DNA of 64,000 nucleotides from Cesiribacter sp. SM1 (GCF_020178975.1 NZ_JAHXBU010000092.1:1-64000), one strand, 5' to 3'; counted from the first letter of the stretch, positions 53,962 to 63,191 are shown. Translations and numbers: made by a program. Notes: a model not told the origin generated them from the letters alone.

Positions 53962-54641
53962 TGACAAAGTTTGCACGCCTGATGCACCTGGTCGATTCTT
54001 CCATTCCAACAGGTTCTTTTGCCTATTCCTATGGCCTGGAAAGCAGCATAACTTTTGGCCTCATCAGGAATCAATATGAGCTGCGTAACTATCTTTATGC
54101 TTATCTGCAGCAGATTGCCAGCATGGAGATACCCTTTATTAACTCCTGCTATCAGCAGCCGTTTCCTTATAAAGGTTTGGAGTTGCAGCAGCTTGTAGAA
54201 ACCTACGATGCCATGATGCTGGTGCCTACAGTTAGCAAAGCCAGCCTGGCACAGGGAAAGAACTGGATCAGCCTGCTGCATACCTTCTACCCTGCTGAGG
54301 ATCTGGATGCAATACAGGAGTGGTTTATTTTAAGAAGGCTGCCCCTGCATTTTATTCCTGTTTATGCACTGGCACTAAAGCAACTCCAGTTTTCACCAGA
54401 CGAAATCAGGAGCATGTACCTGCACATGGCCCTGCGCGACCAGGTAAGTGCTGCCATCCGTTTAGGGTTTATTGGCTCTATGGAAGGAAATGCACTGCAG
54501 CACCAGTTTTATACTGTTTTTGAAGACCTGATCAGTATGCATAGCCACAAAACGTACAAAGATGCCTGTCGCTCTGCATTCCTCTTAGATACTGCCCAGG
54601 TTTTTCATGAAAATGTTTACTCCAAATTATTCCAGAACTAG
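53961..54641 (+). CDS. ureF: Urease accessory protein UreF
   Basis: A 226-residue, mostly helical accessory protein that binds UreD and UreG and acts in GTP-dependent nickel insertion. LMHLVDSSIPTGSFAYSYGLE (outlined as HLVDSSIPTGSFAYSYG) at the N-terminus is the UreF signature. HMALRDQVSAAIRLGFIGS near 160-178 is the conserved C-terminal region. It starts one base into the ureC stop (TGATG) and precedes ureG by 3 bp. Confidence 0.93.
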   Translation: MTKFARLMHLVDSSIPTGSFAYSYGLESSITFGLIRNQYELRNYLYAYLQQIASMEIPFINSCYQQPFPYKGLELQQLVETYDAMMLVPTVSKASLAQGKNWISLLHTFYPAEDLDAIQEWFILRRLPLHFIPVYALALKQLQFSPDEIRSMYLHMALRDQVSAAIRLGFIGSMEGNALQHQFYTVFEDLISMHSHKTYKDACRSAFLLDTAQVFHENVYSKLFQN

Positions 54642-54644
54642 CAT

Positions 54645-55397
54645 ATGCCTTTGATCGACAAGCTGGCCCTGCTGTTGCACGGCCATAGCCATGAGCAGTA
54701 TGAATCTCCCGGCGACTATAACGAAAGGGAAACCCGTAAGCTGCCCTCTTACCGCAACTTCAGGAAGAGGGCCTTTACCGTTGGCATTGGCGGACCGGTT
54801 GGCACCGGTAAAACAGCACTACTGAAAGCCCTTTGCGAAAGAATGCGCAATGAACATCAGCTGGGGGTGGTAACCAATGATATCTTTACCCGTGAAGATG
54901 CAGAATTCCTGATCAGGAACAGCGCCCTTAGCGAAGACAGAATTGTTGGTGTTGAAACCGGTGGATGCCCGCATGCTGCCATTCGTGAAGATATTTCACT
55001 GAACATGAATGCCCTGGAAGAGCTGATGGTCCGCTTTGACTATAAGCTGGATTTCCTTTTTGTAGAGAGCGGGGGCGACAACCTGGCTGCACACTTCAGC
55101 AGGGAGCTGGTAGATTATTCCATCTATGTCATAGATGTATCTGGCGGCGATAAAATTCCTCGCAAAGGCGGGCCTGGCATCACCCAGTCAGACCTGCTGG
55201 TGATCAACAAAATAGACCTGAAGGACCTTGTGCGGGCTGATTTGGGTGTTATGGAGAGAGATGCAAGGAAAATGCGTGGCGATGGCCCTTTTCTTTTCGC
55301 TCGTGCCCTGGATGGTTACGGCCTGGATGAGATTATTGGCCACATTAAATCTGCCAGGGAAAAAGCCCTGATGTCGGTGCGCGAAAACAGAAGATAA
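54645..55397 (+). CDS. ureG: Urease accessory GTPase UreG
   Basis: A 250-residue SIMIBI-class GTPase that hands nickel to apo-urease. The P-loop is GGPVGTGKT (about 48-56). [15 protein letters not shown] carries the Cys-Pro-His metal-binding motif, [11 protein letters not shown] follows, and NKIDL is the G4 motif. A 45-residue N-terminal extension contains HGHSH (about 12-16), a histidine-rich stretch that could store nickel. This matters because no ureE was found in the window. The gene is in frame with ureF and ureC in one operon. Confidence 0.96.
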   Translation: MPLIDKLALLLHGHSHEQYESPGDYNERETRKLPSYRNFRKRAFTVGIGGPVGTGKTALLKALCERMRNEHQLGVVTNDIFTREDAEFLIRNSALSEDRIVGVETGGCPHAAIREDISLNMNALEELMVRFDYKLDFLFVESGGDNLAAHFSRELVDYSIYVIDVSGGDKIPRKGGPGITQSDLLVINKIDLKDLVRADLGVMERDARKMRGDGPFLFARALDGYGLDEIIGHIKSAREKALMSVRENRR

Positions 55398-55431
55398 TAT
55401 CGGCTTACGCAGCATACATCAGCTACTTAGA

Positions 55432-56289
55432 CTAAAATTTTCTGCTGAAGGGATTATAACCCAGGATGCTTTCTGCAGCCAGCAGGTTCATCATGGCCTC
55501 TATAACAGGCTGCATGGCGGTACGGCTTTTTGCACCTGCTCTTAATACATACACGCCCTCCCGGGCTTTTGTAAAAGAGAGCAGGTAATCTTTTTGTGCC
55601 AGATCTGCACCCAGGCCGGGTTGTTCTTTTTCTTTTAATCTATTCAAGCCTGCTGATAACTGTTCGAACCGCATATCGGCAGTGCTGCCTACCAGGTATG
55701 CGGAAAGCACTGTTTGATATCGTCCAAAATTGGCAGGAGCCCCTGCTATATGCTCTTCGGGGCTGAAAGCAAACCGATCCAGCAACACAAGTTTCTCCCC
55801 CTGCCTGACCTCCATTTCTGACAGATAGCTGCTAAATTTGTATTGCTCCCCCACATCGGCACGACCAGAGCTAAGCCAGTCAACTACAAACAAAAGGGCA
55901 TCAGGCGCAATATGCCAACGCTGGTATTGCCTGTAGCGGCTCTTTTCCTGCAGTACCACCGGATCAGAAAAAACTACGGCTACACCTTTTTCTTCCAGGC
56001 TACCATCAATCTCCTGTGTGGCAACTGCACCATTCAGCGATTTAAATATCCTTGAATTTGCCTGTGTGGTCATCACAAAGTGTGTATTGGCACCGCAGCT
56101 GAGCTTCAGTTTAATGGCATCTCCTGCCACCATGCCTCCACCATAATTCGACAGAACAACATGGCAGCATGTTGAATGGCTTTCAGGATTGAGAATTTTC
56201 AAAGGCTGCAGGCTTTTGCTGCTTACCAGTACAGTTCTGTTCTGCACGCTTTCGGCCTCGATAATACTCCAGTCAGCTTCCTGAATCAT
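55432..56289 (-). CDS. ureD: Urease accessory protein UreD (UreH in Helicobacter nomenclature)
   Basis: A 285-residue scaffold protein for urease activation. YGGGMVAGDAIKLKLSCG near 45-62 and TTQANSRIFKS (about 69-79) are the UreD hallmarks; QKSRYRQYQRWHIAPDALL follows the usual core. The frame reaches 56325 from TTG; I start at the ATG at 56289, MIQEADWSII. It is on the minus strand and converges with ureG, with 34 bp between the two stops. Thus it needs a separate promoter from the plus-strand ureABCFG genes. A convergent ureD is unusual. Confidence 0.92.
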   Translation of the reverse strand: MIQEADWSIIEAESVQNRTVLVSSKSLQPLKILNPESHSTCCHVVLSNYGGGMVAGDAIKLKLSCGANTHFVMTTQANSRIFKSLNGAVATQEIDGSLEEKGVAVVFSDPVVLQEKSRYRQYQRWHIAPDALLFVVDWLSSGRADVGEQYKFSSYLSEMEVRQGEKLVLLDRFAFSPEEHIAGAPANFGRYQTVLSAYLVGSTADMRFEQLSAGLNRLKEKEQPGLGADLAQKDYLLSFTKAREGVYVLRAGAKSRTAMQPVIEAMMNLLAAESILGYNPFSRKF

Positions 56290-56351
56290 ATAATCTATGG
56301 TATTGCTATACTTTACTTTGTTCAATGATTTGTATGCGGTCCCTAAAGAAA

Positions 56352-56384
56352 AGCAAAAGCCACAGAAAAATCTGCGGCTTTTGC
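56352..56384 (-). terminator. Terminator of the PD40-OmpA gene
   Basis: AGCAAAAGCC and GGCTTTTGCT pair, with CAGA and TCTG continuing the stem around AAAA. On the minus strand TTTTC follows. Confidence 0.8.
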
Positions 56385-56416
56385 TGATATTAAGGCTGCT
56401 GATGCAGAAAGCTGTT

Positions 56417-58045
56417 CTATTCTTTCAGGATTGTGAACTCTACCCGCCTGTTCAGCTGACGGCTTTCTGGATTTGCGTTGCTGGCAATTGGTCTGGTGCC
56501 TCCATAACCTTTACCCTGGATGCGTTTTGCATCAATGCCGCGGCTTACCAGGTAGCTTTTTACAGCATCTACCCGCTCCTGCGAGAGCCTGATATTAGCC
56601 CTGCTGCTCCCCTGGTTATCGGTATGGCCGGTTAGCATAATTTCCATGCTGGGGTTTTCTCTTAGCATTTGTACTACCTTATCGAGCGAAGCTGCACTTT
56701 CTTCTACAAGTACGGCAGTGCTCTGCTGGAACATTACGTTATCCATGCGAACGGTAGTACCAACGGCAAGTGGCCTTAACTTAATGTTCAGCTGATTGCT
56801 GTTGGCACTAAGGTTTACCACTGTATCAACCGTGAGATAGCCCTTTGCCTTTGCCTGAATGGCATACTCTCCTGAAGCAGGCAGTGCCATATAATAGGTG
56901 CTGGCAGCAGACACAGAATCAAGGAAATTATCCCTGCTCACAATAAGCCTTGCAAATGGTGTTTTGCCATCTGCACCACTTACCTGTCCATTTAAAGTGA
57001 CTTTTACTTCTGGCTGCTGCTCTTCCATCAGTTCGGTAACTTCATTATTGATCTCGGCAGCAGTTGCTGGCTGGGGCTGCAATGGAACTGTAGCTGTTAC
57101 TACCTCAGGGGTGGTTTCGAGCGCTGGTGGTGTTGGCGGCTCAGGCTTCCTGATGCGGCGCACATCTCCGAAACCCTCGCTGTTCTGGGTAGAGGTATAA
57201 TATGACCATTGGCCTGCGTCAGGCTCGTAGTAATACATTTCAGATCCGGGTGTATTGATGCTGCTTACATTCTGCGGTTTGCTCCAGCGTTTCCAGCTGT
57301 TGTCAAGGCGGGTGCTCACCCATATATCCATACTGCCCTTACCTCCTGTACGGTTACTGGTAAAGTATAAAGTACGTCCGTCTGCAGACAGAAAAGCACT
57401 CATCTCCTGCATAGCTGTATTAATTTCCGGCCCCAGGTTTTGAGGCTCTCCCCAGTTTCCATCGGAGCCACGGAAACTCACATAAAGATCTTCCAGACCG
57501 TAGGTGCTGTAAGACTCCATCGAGATGAGCATAGTTTCGCCATCCGGAGAGATGCTGATATCCTGGTGCTTTGCCTTGTTCAGGAAGTATTTTACAGTAA
57601 CAGTCCTGGCAGTACCGCTGCCATCGGCATTCATCAGATACAATCCGGCATCTCCCTTATGAGCACTTTCGGTATTGTTTCGCATCAGGTAGAGCTGGTT
57701 GCTATTCCCGGCAAAGCCAACTACCAAATCGGCCTGTGATGAATTTAGCAGGGAGGAAAGCCGCTGTACATTACCAAACATATCATCGGCCGTGGCCGTG
57801 GCTACCCATGCATCGGCCCTGTCTTTACGCCCGCCTGCACTGGTGGGGTGATTGCTTCTGCCAAAATATAAACGGCTTCCATCAGGAGAAACCACCGGCT
57901 TCAATTCATTATACTTAGTATTAAGGCTGGTATCTGCAGAAAGCACCGGAGCTTTTTTACTTTGTGCCGGTGCACTCGTAGCCACCATTCCCACTGCCAG
58001 TGCAGCTAACCAGAATTTAGTATGTTTTGCTTTAAACAGCTTCAT
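56417..58045 (-). CDS. PD40 beta-propeller/OmpA-family outer-membrane protein
   Basis: A 542-residue exported protein. From the ATG at 58045 the signal peptide reads MKLFKAKHTKFWLAALAVGM and ends near SAPAQ. PD40/WD40-like blades follow (ELKPVVSPDGSRLYFGR, DISISPDGETMLIS, MSAFLSADGRTLYFTSNR), then a Pro-rich linker (about 310-340), a carboxypeptidase-regulatory-like beta domain, and a C-terminal OmpA domain (MLTGHTDNQGSSRANIRLS, SQERVDAVKSYLVSRGI, NRRVEFTIL) that binds peptidoglycan. Such proteins often anchor gliding or envelope complexes in Bacteroidota. It is divergent from the MoxR gene. Confidence 0.92.
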   Translation of the reverse strand: MKLFKAKHTKFWLAALAVGMVATSAPAQSKKAPVLSADTSLNTKYNELKPVVSPDGSRLYFGRSNHPTSAGGRKDRADAWVATATADDMFGNVQRLSSLLNSSQADLVVGFAGNSNQLYLMRNNTESAHKGDAGLYLMNADGSGTARTVTVKYFLNKAKHQDISISPDGETMLISMESYSTYGLEDLYVSFRGSDGNWGEPQNLGPEINTAMQEMSAFLSADGRTLYFTSNRTGGKGSMDIWVSTRLDNSWKRWSKPQNVSSINTPGSEMYYYEPDAGQWSYYTSTQNSEGFGDVRRIRKPEPPTPPALETTPEVVTATVPLQPQPATAAEINNEVTELMEEQQPEVKVTLNGQVSGADGKTPFARLIVSRDNFLDSVSAASTYYMALPASGEYAIQAKAKGYLTVDTVVNLSANSNQLNIKLRPLAVGTTVRMDNVMFQQSTAVLVEESAASLDKVVQMLRENPSMEIMLTGHTDNQGSSRANIRLSQERVDAVKSYLVSRGIDAKRIQGKGYGGTRPIASNANPESRQLNRRVEFTILKE

Positions 58046-58220
58046 TTCATGTAAGATTGAACCCAAAAATAAACATATCCGGCATATCACGCCTTATTTT
58101 CCTTTATTAATGATTAAGGTGCCGGAATATTGTGAGGGGTGCAAAATCTGTTCCAGATAAAAAGTCTTTGCTTACTGATGGCTGATTCCCGAACTTTGGT
58201 TATTCACTATCAGCACATTC

Positions 58221-59066
58221 ATGAAGTTTACCGGAACAAAATCATATATAGCAGGGCGCGATCTGCAGGTAGCGGTAGAGGCAGCCATTACCCTGCAAAA
58301 ACCTTTACTGATAAAAGGGGAACCAGGCACCGGCAAAACACAGCTGGCTTATGAGATAGCAGCCGCGCTTGGCAAAAAACTTATCACCTGGAACATTAAA
58401 TCTACCACCTCTGCGCAGCAGGGCCTTTATGAATATGATGCGATCAGCCGCCTGCGCGATGCGCAGCTGAACAGTGAGCGGGTGAGCGATATACGCCACT
58501 ACATCCGTAAGGGTAAACTGTGGGAGGCATTTGTGGCAGATGATGCACCGGTGCTGCTCATCGACGAGATAGATAAAGCTGATCTTGAATTTCCCAACGA
58601 TTTGCTGCAGGAGCTCGATAAAATGGAGTTTTACTGCTATGAGCTTGACGAAACCATTTGTGCCAGGCAAAGACCCATTGTAATCATTACTTCGAACAAT
58701 GAAAAAGAGCTGCCGGACGCTTTCCTGCGCCGTTGCTTTTTCCATTATATCAGCTTTCCCGATGCTGATACCCTGCGCAAAATAGTGGAGGTACATTATC
58801 CTGCACAGGAGGAGCAGCTGATCAGCAAAGCCATTGCATTATTTATGGAGGTAAGGGAAAAGCGCCAGCTGAAAAAGCGCCCCTCAACCAGCGAGCTGAT
58901 TGATTGGATAAAGCTGTTACTGGCCGGCAGCATTGGCACTGCAGAGCTGGAGCGTATAGATCTTCAGGAGCAGCTGCCTCCTTTTGCCGGTGCCCTGTTG
59001 AAAAATGAGCAGGATCTGCAGGCAATTCTTTTTGGTTCACGCCACCGTAACAGCTACTACTCCTGA
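58221..59066 (+). CDS. MoxR-family AAA+ ATPase
   Basis: A 281-residue AAA+ ATPase. Walker A is GEPGTGKTQ (about 33-41), Walker B is VLLIDEIDKAD (about 112-122), sensor 1 is IVIITSNNEKELPDAFLRRC, with an Arg finger, and sensor 2 lies in the KRPSTSELIDWIKLL helix. MoxR ATPases act as chaperones that help assemble or insert metal in partner proteins. It overlaps the VWA gene by one base (TGATG), giving a coupled MoxR-VWA pair like those seen near CoxE-type genes and RavA-ViaA. The target is unknown. Confidence 0.93.
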   Translation: MKFTGTKSYIAGRDLQVAVEAAITLQKPLLIKGEPGTGKTQLAYEIAAALGKKLITWNIKSTTSAQQGLYEYDAISRLRDAQLNSERVSDIRHYIRKGKLWEAFVADDAPVLLIDEIDKADLEFPNDLLQELDKMEFYCYELDETICARQRPIVIITSNNEKELPDAFLRRCFFHYISFPDADTLRKIVEVHYPAQEEQLISKAIALFMEVREKRQLKKRPSTSELIDWIKLLLAGSIGTAELERIDLQEQLPPFAGALLKNEQDLQAILFGSRHRNSYYS

Positions 59067-60247
59067 TGTTCATACAGTTTTTACTGGCCTTGAAGGAAGC
59101 CGGCCTGCCTGTTGGAACCAGGGAGTTGCTACACCTGCAGGATGCCCTGCAGCAGGGTGTGGTGCAGCATAGCACCAACGACTTCTATTTCCTGTGCCGC
59201 TGCCTGTTTGTAAAGCGGGAGCAGGAGCTTGATAAATTTGACCGCAGCTTTTCTGCTGCCTTTGGTAACTTAGCCTCCCTCCCCTTCGATCCTGTAGCCG
59301 CCATACCTCATGACTGGCTCCGAAAAAATCGGGAACTGTTAGTGGCACCCGATGAGGAAAGCAGCCAGTACCGGCAGGACTTGCTGGAGCAGCTTCAGGA
59401 GCGTTTTCAGGAATTGCTGAATGAGCAGAATGAAAGGCATGAAGGAGGCAACAAATGGATTGGTACCGGCGGCAAATCTGCATTTGGTGCCTGGGGCTAT
59501 CACCAGCAGGGTTATCGCATAGGACAAACCGAAGGCCGGCATGGAAAGGCTGTAAAGGTGTGGGACCAGCGCCAGTTCAAGGCACTGGATGATAATCTTC
59601 AGCTTGATACCAGGCAGTTTCAGATGGCACTGCGCAGGTTAAGACTGCTAAGCCGTGAGGGAGCCCCGGATGTTTTTAGCATAGACGAAACTGTACGGCA
59701 GACGTGCCATAACGCAGGATTACTTAAAGAGGTGTACAGACCGGAACGAAGCAATGGCATAAGGCTGCTACTGCTGCTGGATGTAGGCGGCTCCATGGAT
59801 GAATATGTATACCTCTGTGAACAGCTTTTTTCCGCTGCTAAACATGAATTTCAGCACCTGGAGTATTTTTATTTCCATAACTGCCTCTACGAAAAGATCT
59901 GGAAAGATCCCAGGCGACGACGTTATGACTACATCAGTACCCAAAGCTTATTCCATACCTACTCCCCTGCCTACCGGGTAATAGTTGTTGGTGATGCCAG
60001 TATGTCGCCTTACGAGCTATATTATAAAGGTGGCAGTGTAGAACATGCAAACGAGGAACCGGGTGCTGTATGGTTGCAGCGGCTACGGGAGCATTTTTCG
60101 CATACGGTATGGCTGAACCCGGTGCAGGAAAGAGAATGGTCGTATACAGAAACGATTGGAGAAATCAGCAAACTTTTTGAAGGGCATATGCACCCACTCA
60201 CACTTAAAGGGCTGGAGGCAGCTGTTAAAGTGTTAAAGCAAAGATAA
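59066..60247 (+). CDS. VWA-domain protein (CoxE-like), partner of MoxR
   Basis: A 393-residue cytoplasmic protein. The N-terminal 200 residues are helical and charged, with Gln/Glu-rich LQERFQELLNEQNERHEGG (outlined) and a glycine-rich stretch near 130-150. The VWA domain starts near 230 with LLLLLDVGGSMDEYVYL; the MIDAS here is D-x-G-G-S instead of D-x-S-x-S, as in CoxE-type VWA proteins. VVGDASMSPYELYYKGG follows near 308-324. With the MoxR ATPase it would remodel a client complex. No client such as a CO dehydrogenase lies nearby. Confidence 0.92.
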   Translation: MFIQFLLALKEAGLPVGTRELLHLQDALQQGVVQHSTNDFYFLCRCLFVKREQELDKFDRSFSAAFGNLASLPFDPVAAIPHDWLRKNRELLVAPDEESSQYRQDLLEQLQERFQELLNEQNERHEGGNKWIGTGGKSAFGAWGYHQQGYRIGQTEGRHGKAVKVWDQRQFKALDDNLQLDTRQFQMALRRLRLLSREGAPDVFSIDETVRQTCHNAGLLKEVYRPERSNGIRLLLLLDVGGSMDEYVYLCEQLFSAAKHEFQHLEYFYFHNCLYEKIWKDPRRRRYDYISTQSLFHTYSPAYRVIVVGDASMSPYELYYKGGSVEHANEEPGAVWLQRLREHFSHTVWLNPVQEREWSYTETIGEISKLFEGHMHPLTLKGLEAAVKVLKQR

Positions 60248-60297
60248 CAGGCCCGTAAAATTGCCCAGTGAGCAAATGATGCAAATGAACAATTTAG

Positions 60298-60305
60298 TAA
60301 ATTTG
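60298..60305 (+). promoter_or_regulatory. Candidate -7 element of the GroES-like gene
   Basis: TAAATTTG matches TAnnTTTG, 20 bp before the ATG at 60326. The -33 element is not clear. Confidence 0.4.
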
Positions 60306-60325
60306 CACCCTTAACCGGAGTAAAG

Positions 60326-60721
60326 ATGAAGTCGCATACCATGCTGACACCTGAAAACAAGCTGAAGAAGATTATCATTATAGGTGACAGGGTGCTGATA
60401 CGCCCAAAGAAGGATAATGAACGTACAGAAAGTGGACTGTACCTGCCTCCAGGAGTGCAGGAGAAAGAGGTGGTTCGTACTGGTTGGGTTATGAAAACTG
60501 GTCCCGGATATGCCATTCCCTTTCCTGCCGACGGAGAAGACGAGCCCTGGAAAGAACCAGAAGAAAAAGTAAGCTATATACCCCTGCAGGCCCGTGTTGG
60601 CGACCTGGCCGTGTACCTGCAAAAAGGCAGTTATGAGGTGCTGATCAATGGCGAAAAGTACTTTATTGTGCCTCAGGCAAACATACTAATGCTGGAGCGC
60701 GAGGAAGATTTGTTTGATTAA
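60326..60721 (+). CDS. GroES-like (chaperonin-10 family) protein
   Basis: A 131-residue protein similar to Cpn10: KIIIIGDRVLIRPKKDNER (about 15-33), then TESGLYLPPGVQEKEVVRTG (about 34-53) where the mobile loop lies, and a final VLINGEKYFIVPQANILML strand pair. It is longer than GroES (about 97), with an insertion of about 25 residues rich in Pro and Glu near 60-82. No GroEL is adjacent. It may be a specialised co-chaperone. A second ATG at 60341 is possible. It is 78 bp after the MoxR-VWA pair and has its own -7 element. Confidence 0.85.
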   Translation: MKSHTMLTPENKLKKIIIIGDRVLIRPKKDNERTESGLYLPPGVQEKEVVRTGWVMKTGPGYAIPFPADGEDEPWKEPEEKVSYIPLQARVGDLAVYLQKGSYEVLINGEKYFIVPQANILMLEREEDLFD

Positions 60722-60772
60722 ATAGGTGCCCGGCACATCCAAAGCTGCTGTTTTAGCGTAAAGCTCAGTACT

Positions 60773-61432
60773 ATGCTACTCCGCTATGCTAAAATAGCCC
60801 CTCTTACGATGGTTTTGATGTTGCTGGGGCTTTCTTCCTGTCTTTATACCGTTGAAGAAACGGCTTCATTCGACCTGCAGAACAATGGAGACACTGTTCA
60901 AGGTCCAGATTCAGGTATGCCTGCACCCGATTCAGATCCTTTTGTGGCACTGGTCGGCCAGCTGAACCACATAGGCTATTATCAGCAAAAGCAGGATTGT
61001 TCCTATCCTATCGAAAATGGCTTTTACTGCCTTATTCCACCAGTGGAAAACGCCATAAGCAAAAGAATTGAAGCTGTTAACAGTGATTTAGATTCCGGCA
61101 GCTCCTCTCTGGCTCCTGAACAGGAAATTACTGTTGTAAATATGGAGGGGCTCCTGGAAATTAAATCATGTTTTCTTCTGGCAGATTATGAAGTGGCAGC
61201 AAACACCTACCCCCGCGCAACCGTGGAGGAATGGACATTTGATGAGGAGCTTTCTGCAGAAAAGGTAGCCGAACAATTAAGCAGCTTAACTGAAGAAGAG
61301 TGGTACTACCTCTCTGAATCGAAGATCAGCTGGTGGAGAAAAAACCATAAACTCTATTTCATTTTCCCGGCAGGAAATCTGATGCTATCGGAAATAGCAA
61401 AGCTGCAGGAGAAAATGCAGGAGATTATGTAG
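60773..61432 (+). CDS. Putative lipoprotein of unknown function
   Basis: A 219-residue protein with a lipoprotein signal peptide: MLLRYAKIAPLTMVLMLLG and the lipobox LSSC, so Cys23 would carry the lipid. The mature part is acidic, with three further Cys residues (QDCSYPIENGFYCLIPP and EIKSCFLL) that might form a disulfide, and a helical C-terminus ending KLQEKMQEIM. I do not recognise the family. It lies 51 bp after the GroES-like gene and is convergent with the NmrA-like gene, one base between stops. Confidence 0.78.
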   Translation: MLLRYAKIAPLTMVLMLLGLSSCLYTVEETASFDLQNNGDTVQGPDSGMPAPDSDPFVALVGQLNHIGYYQQKQDCSYPIENGFYCLIPPVENAISKRIEAVNSDLDSGSSSLAPEQEITVVNMEGLLEIKSCFLLADYEVAANTYPRATVEEWTFDEELSAEKVAEQLSSLTEEEWYYLSESKISWWRKNHKLYFIFPAGNLMLSEIAKLQEKMQEIM

Positions 61433-61433
61433 T

Positions 61434-62300
61434 TTACAAAAATACCCGGGCATGGTCCTGGGTGAATTGCTTTAGCGTAATGGGCTTTCGGCCGGTAATT
61501 GACTCTACATCCTGTGTTATGTCGCTTCCCATGCTTTGTGCGTAGATCAGGTTTAGCTGCGACAGATCCTTTGCCAGCCAATCGGGCACACCTGCATGTA
61601 GAAGAGTTTCATAACTTTGCGCCGGGTCTACGGTAATCAGCTTAATATCACGATCAAGGGCCAGTTCAAGGGCATCTGCTACATCTTTCATACTCACTGC
61701 TTCAGAACCGGTAAGCACATAGGTTTTGCCAGCATGCCCCTCTTCCGTAAGTATTTTTGCTGAAACCGCTGCCACATCCCTGGCATCTATCGGAGCATAG
61801 CGTCCATCTTTGGTGAAGGAGTACAGCACACCGAAAGTTCGCACCTGGTTTACATAATTTAGCCAGTTTTGCATAATTGTATGTGGGTGCAGAAACGTCC
61901 ATGAAAGGCCGCTGTTACGTATGTGTTCTTCGGTTTTGGCATGCATGCGCCCCAGCTGCAGGGGAGAGTCGGGATAAGTGCCCAGTGCAGATACCTTTAC
62001 AATATGCTTAACGCCTGCCTGAATAGCGGCGTCTATGGCATTGCGCTGTAGTTCTACCTGCTGTTCTGAGGGTGTGCTTAGCAGGAATACTTTTTCCACA
62101 CCCAGCATGGCTCTTTTCAGTGAATCAACATCACTCAAATCGCCCATGGCAACATTATAGCCCTTTTTTTGCAGCAGTAGGGCTTTTTCACTACTTCGAA
62201 CCAATGCCCGAAAGCCTGCATTACGCTTCTGCAGCTCTTCCAGCAGGTGCCTACCTATGGTGCCTGTAGCACCAATTACCAGGATGTTAACGATAGTCAT
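61434..62300 (-). CDS. NmrA-like NAD(P)-binding protein
   Basis: A 288-residue atypical short-chain dehydrogenase. ILVIGATGTIGRHLLEEL (about 6-23) is the dinucleotide-binding motif, VAMGDLSDVDSLKRAM gives the second strand, and KVFLLSTPSEQQ follows. The usual YxxxK catalytic pair is not obvious, as in NmrA/HSCARG-type redox sensors and QorB-like quinone reductases. RYAPIDARDVAAVSAKIL near 165-182 is typical of this group. Substrate is unknown. Its stop is one base from the lipoprotein stop. Confidence 0.87.
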   Translation of the reverse strand: MTIVNILVIGATGTIGRHLLEELQKRNAGFRALVRSSEKALLLQKKGYNVAMGDLSDVDSLKRAMLGVEKVFLLSTPSEQQVELQRNAIDAAIQAGVKHIVKVSALGTYPDSPLQLGRMHAKTEEHIRNSGLSWTFLHPHTIMQNWLNYVNQVRTFGVLYSFTKDGRYAPIDARDVAAVSAKILTEEGHAGKTYVLTGSEAVSMKDVADALELALDRDIKLITVDPAQSYETLLHAGVPDWLAKDLSQLNLIYAQSMGSDITQDVESITGRKPITLKQFTQDHARVFL

Positions 62301-62480
62301 AAAAATTCAGTAAAGGTGAAAAAGGAATGATGTGCGTACACTAAGGAAAATTTAAAAAAAATTCCTGATTAATCACCTCATCAAAACACATATTATGTAA
62401 TATGCAAGTGATCTGATTTACAGCTGTTGTTAAAAACAATTGCACCGTTCATATCTGTTATCTACAAAAAAGCGTAGACA

Positions 62481-63191
62481 TTGAGGTTGAAAAAATTATC
62501 AATACTTGCCCAGCCTGATGATTCCACCTGCGGGCCAACCAGTTTACATGCTGTTTATAATTATTTTAAGTATGATTTAGGGCTGGATGAGGTAATCCGA
62601 AGCGTGAACTACCTTGAAGGAGGCGGTACACTTGCAGTTTTTCTCGGGCTTGATGCGCTAAGTAAAGGCTTTAGTGCCCGAATGCACACCTCTAACCTTA
62701 CCATGTTCGACCCCAGCTGGCGGGAGCTGCCGAAGGAGGAGCTGCTGAAAAAGCTGGATGCCCAGCTGAAATACAAAAAAGGCAGGAAGTTTACGCTGGC
62801 AACTGCAGCTTACAAGCAGTTTTTGCTCAAGGGTGGCGAAATACATCTAGATATGCTCGATGAGTCGTTATTGAGGAGCTATCTTTCTAAAAACATTCCC
62901 ATACTGGCCGGGCTTAGTGCTACCTACCTGTACCAGACTAAACGTGAATATGCCGACGAACAGGATCGGTCTATTTTTGATGATCTTAAAGGAGAACCAA
63001 TGGGCCATTTTGTTGTTCTCACCAAGCTGGAGGGAGAATACCTGTGGGTGGCCGATCCATACAAAGAGAATCCCATATCCAGCACCAACTATTATAAAAT
63101 CGAAACAAATCGGGTAATCAATGCCATTCACCTGGGTATTCTTACGTACGATGCCAATATCCTGATTGTATCGCCGAAGAATCTGATATGA
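62481..63191 (+). CDS. C39-like cysteine peptidase domain protein
   Basis: A 236-residue protein with a papain-like C39-type fold. DDSTCGPTSLHAVYNYF has the catalytic Cys (residue 17), MGHFVVLTKLEGEYLWVADP supplies His and Asp. No signal peptide or ABC transporter is attached. The only start is TTG at 62481, right after an in-frame TAG. It overlaps the next gene by ATGA, so the two are made together. Such stand-alone C39-like proteins paired with RLAN-domain ATP-grasp proteins are a conserved gene pair in several phyla, as I recall from studies of ATP-grasp amidoligases. Confidence 0.85.
   Translation: MRLKKLSILAQPDDSTCGPTSLHAVYNYFKYDLGLDEVIRSVNYLEGGGTLAVFLGLDALSKGFSARMHTSNLTMFDPSWRELPKEELLKKLDAQLKYKKGRKFTLATAAYKQFLLKGGEIHLDMLDESLLRSYLSKNIPILAGLSATYLYQTKREYADEQDRSIFDDLKGEPMGHFVVLTKLEGEYLWVADPYKENPISSTNYYKIETNRVINAIHLGILTYDANILIVSPKNLI

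Noticed and set aside
50471-56289. ureE hidden in a gap of the urease module
   Set aside because: Gaps at 50324-50470, 51071-51445 and 55398-55431 have no frame of UreE length or a His-rich tail.
58305-58796. 163-codon frame opposite the MoxR gene
   Set aside because: It is antisense to a clear AAA+ domain; no start signal or motif.
62481-63191. Bacteriocin ABC-transporter peptidase locus
   Set aside because: The C39-like domain stands alone, without transmembrane or ATPase domains, and no double-glycine leader peptide was seen.
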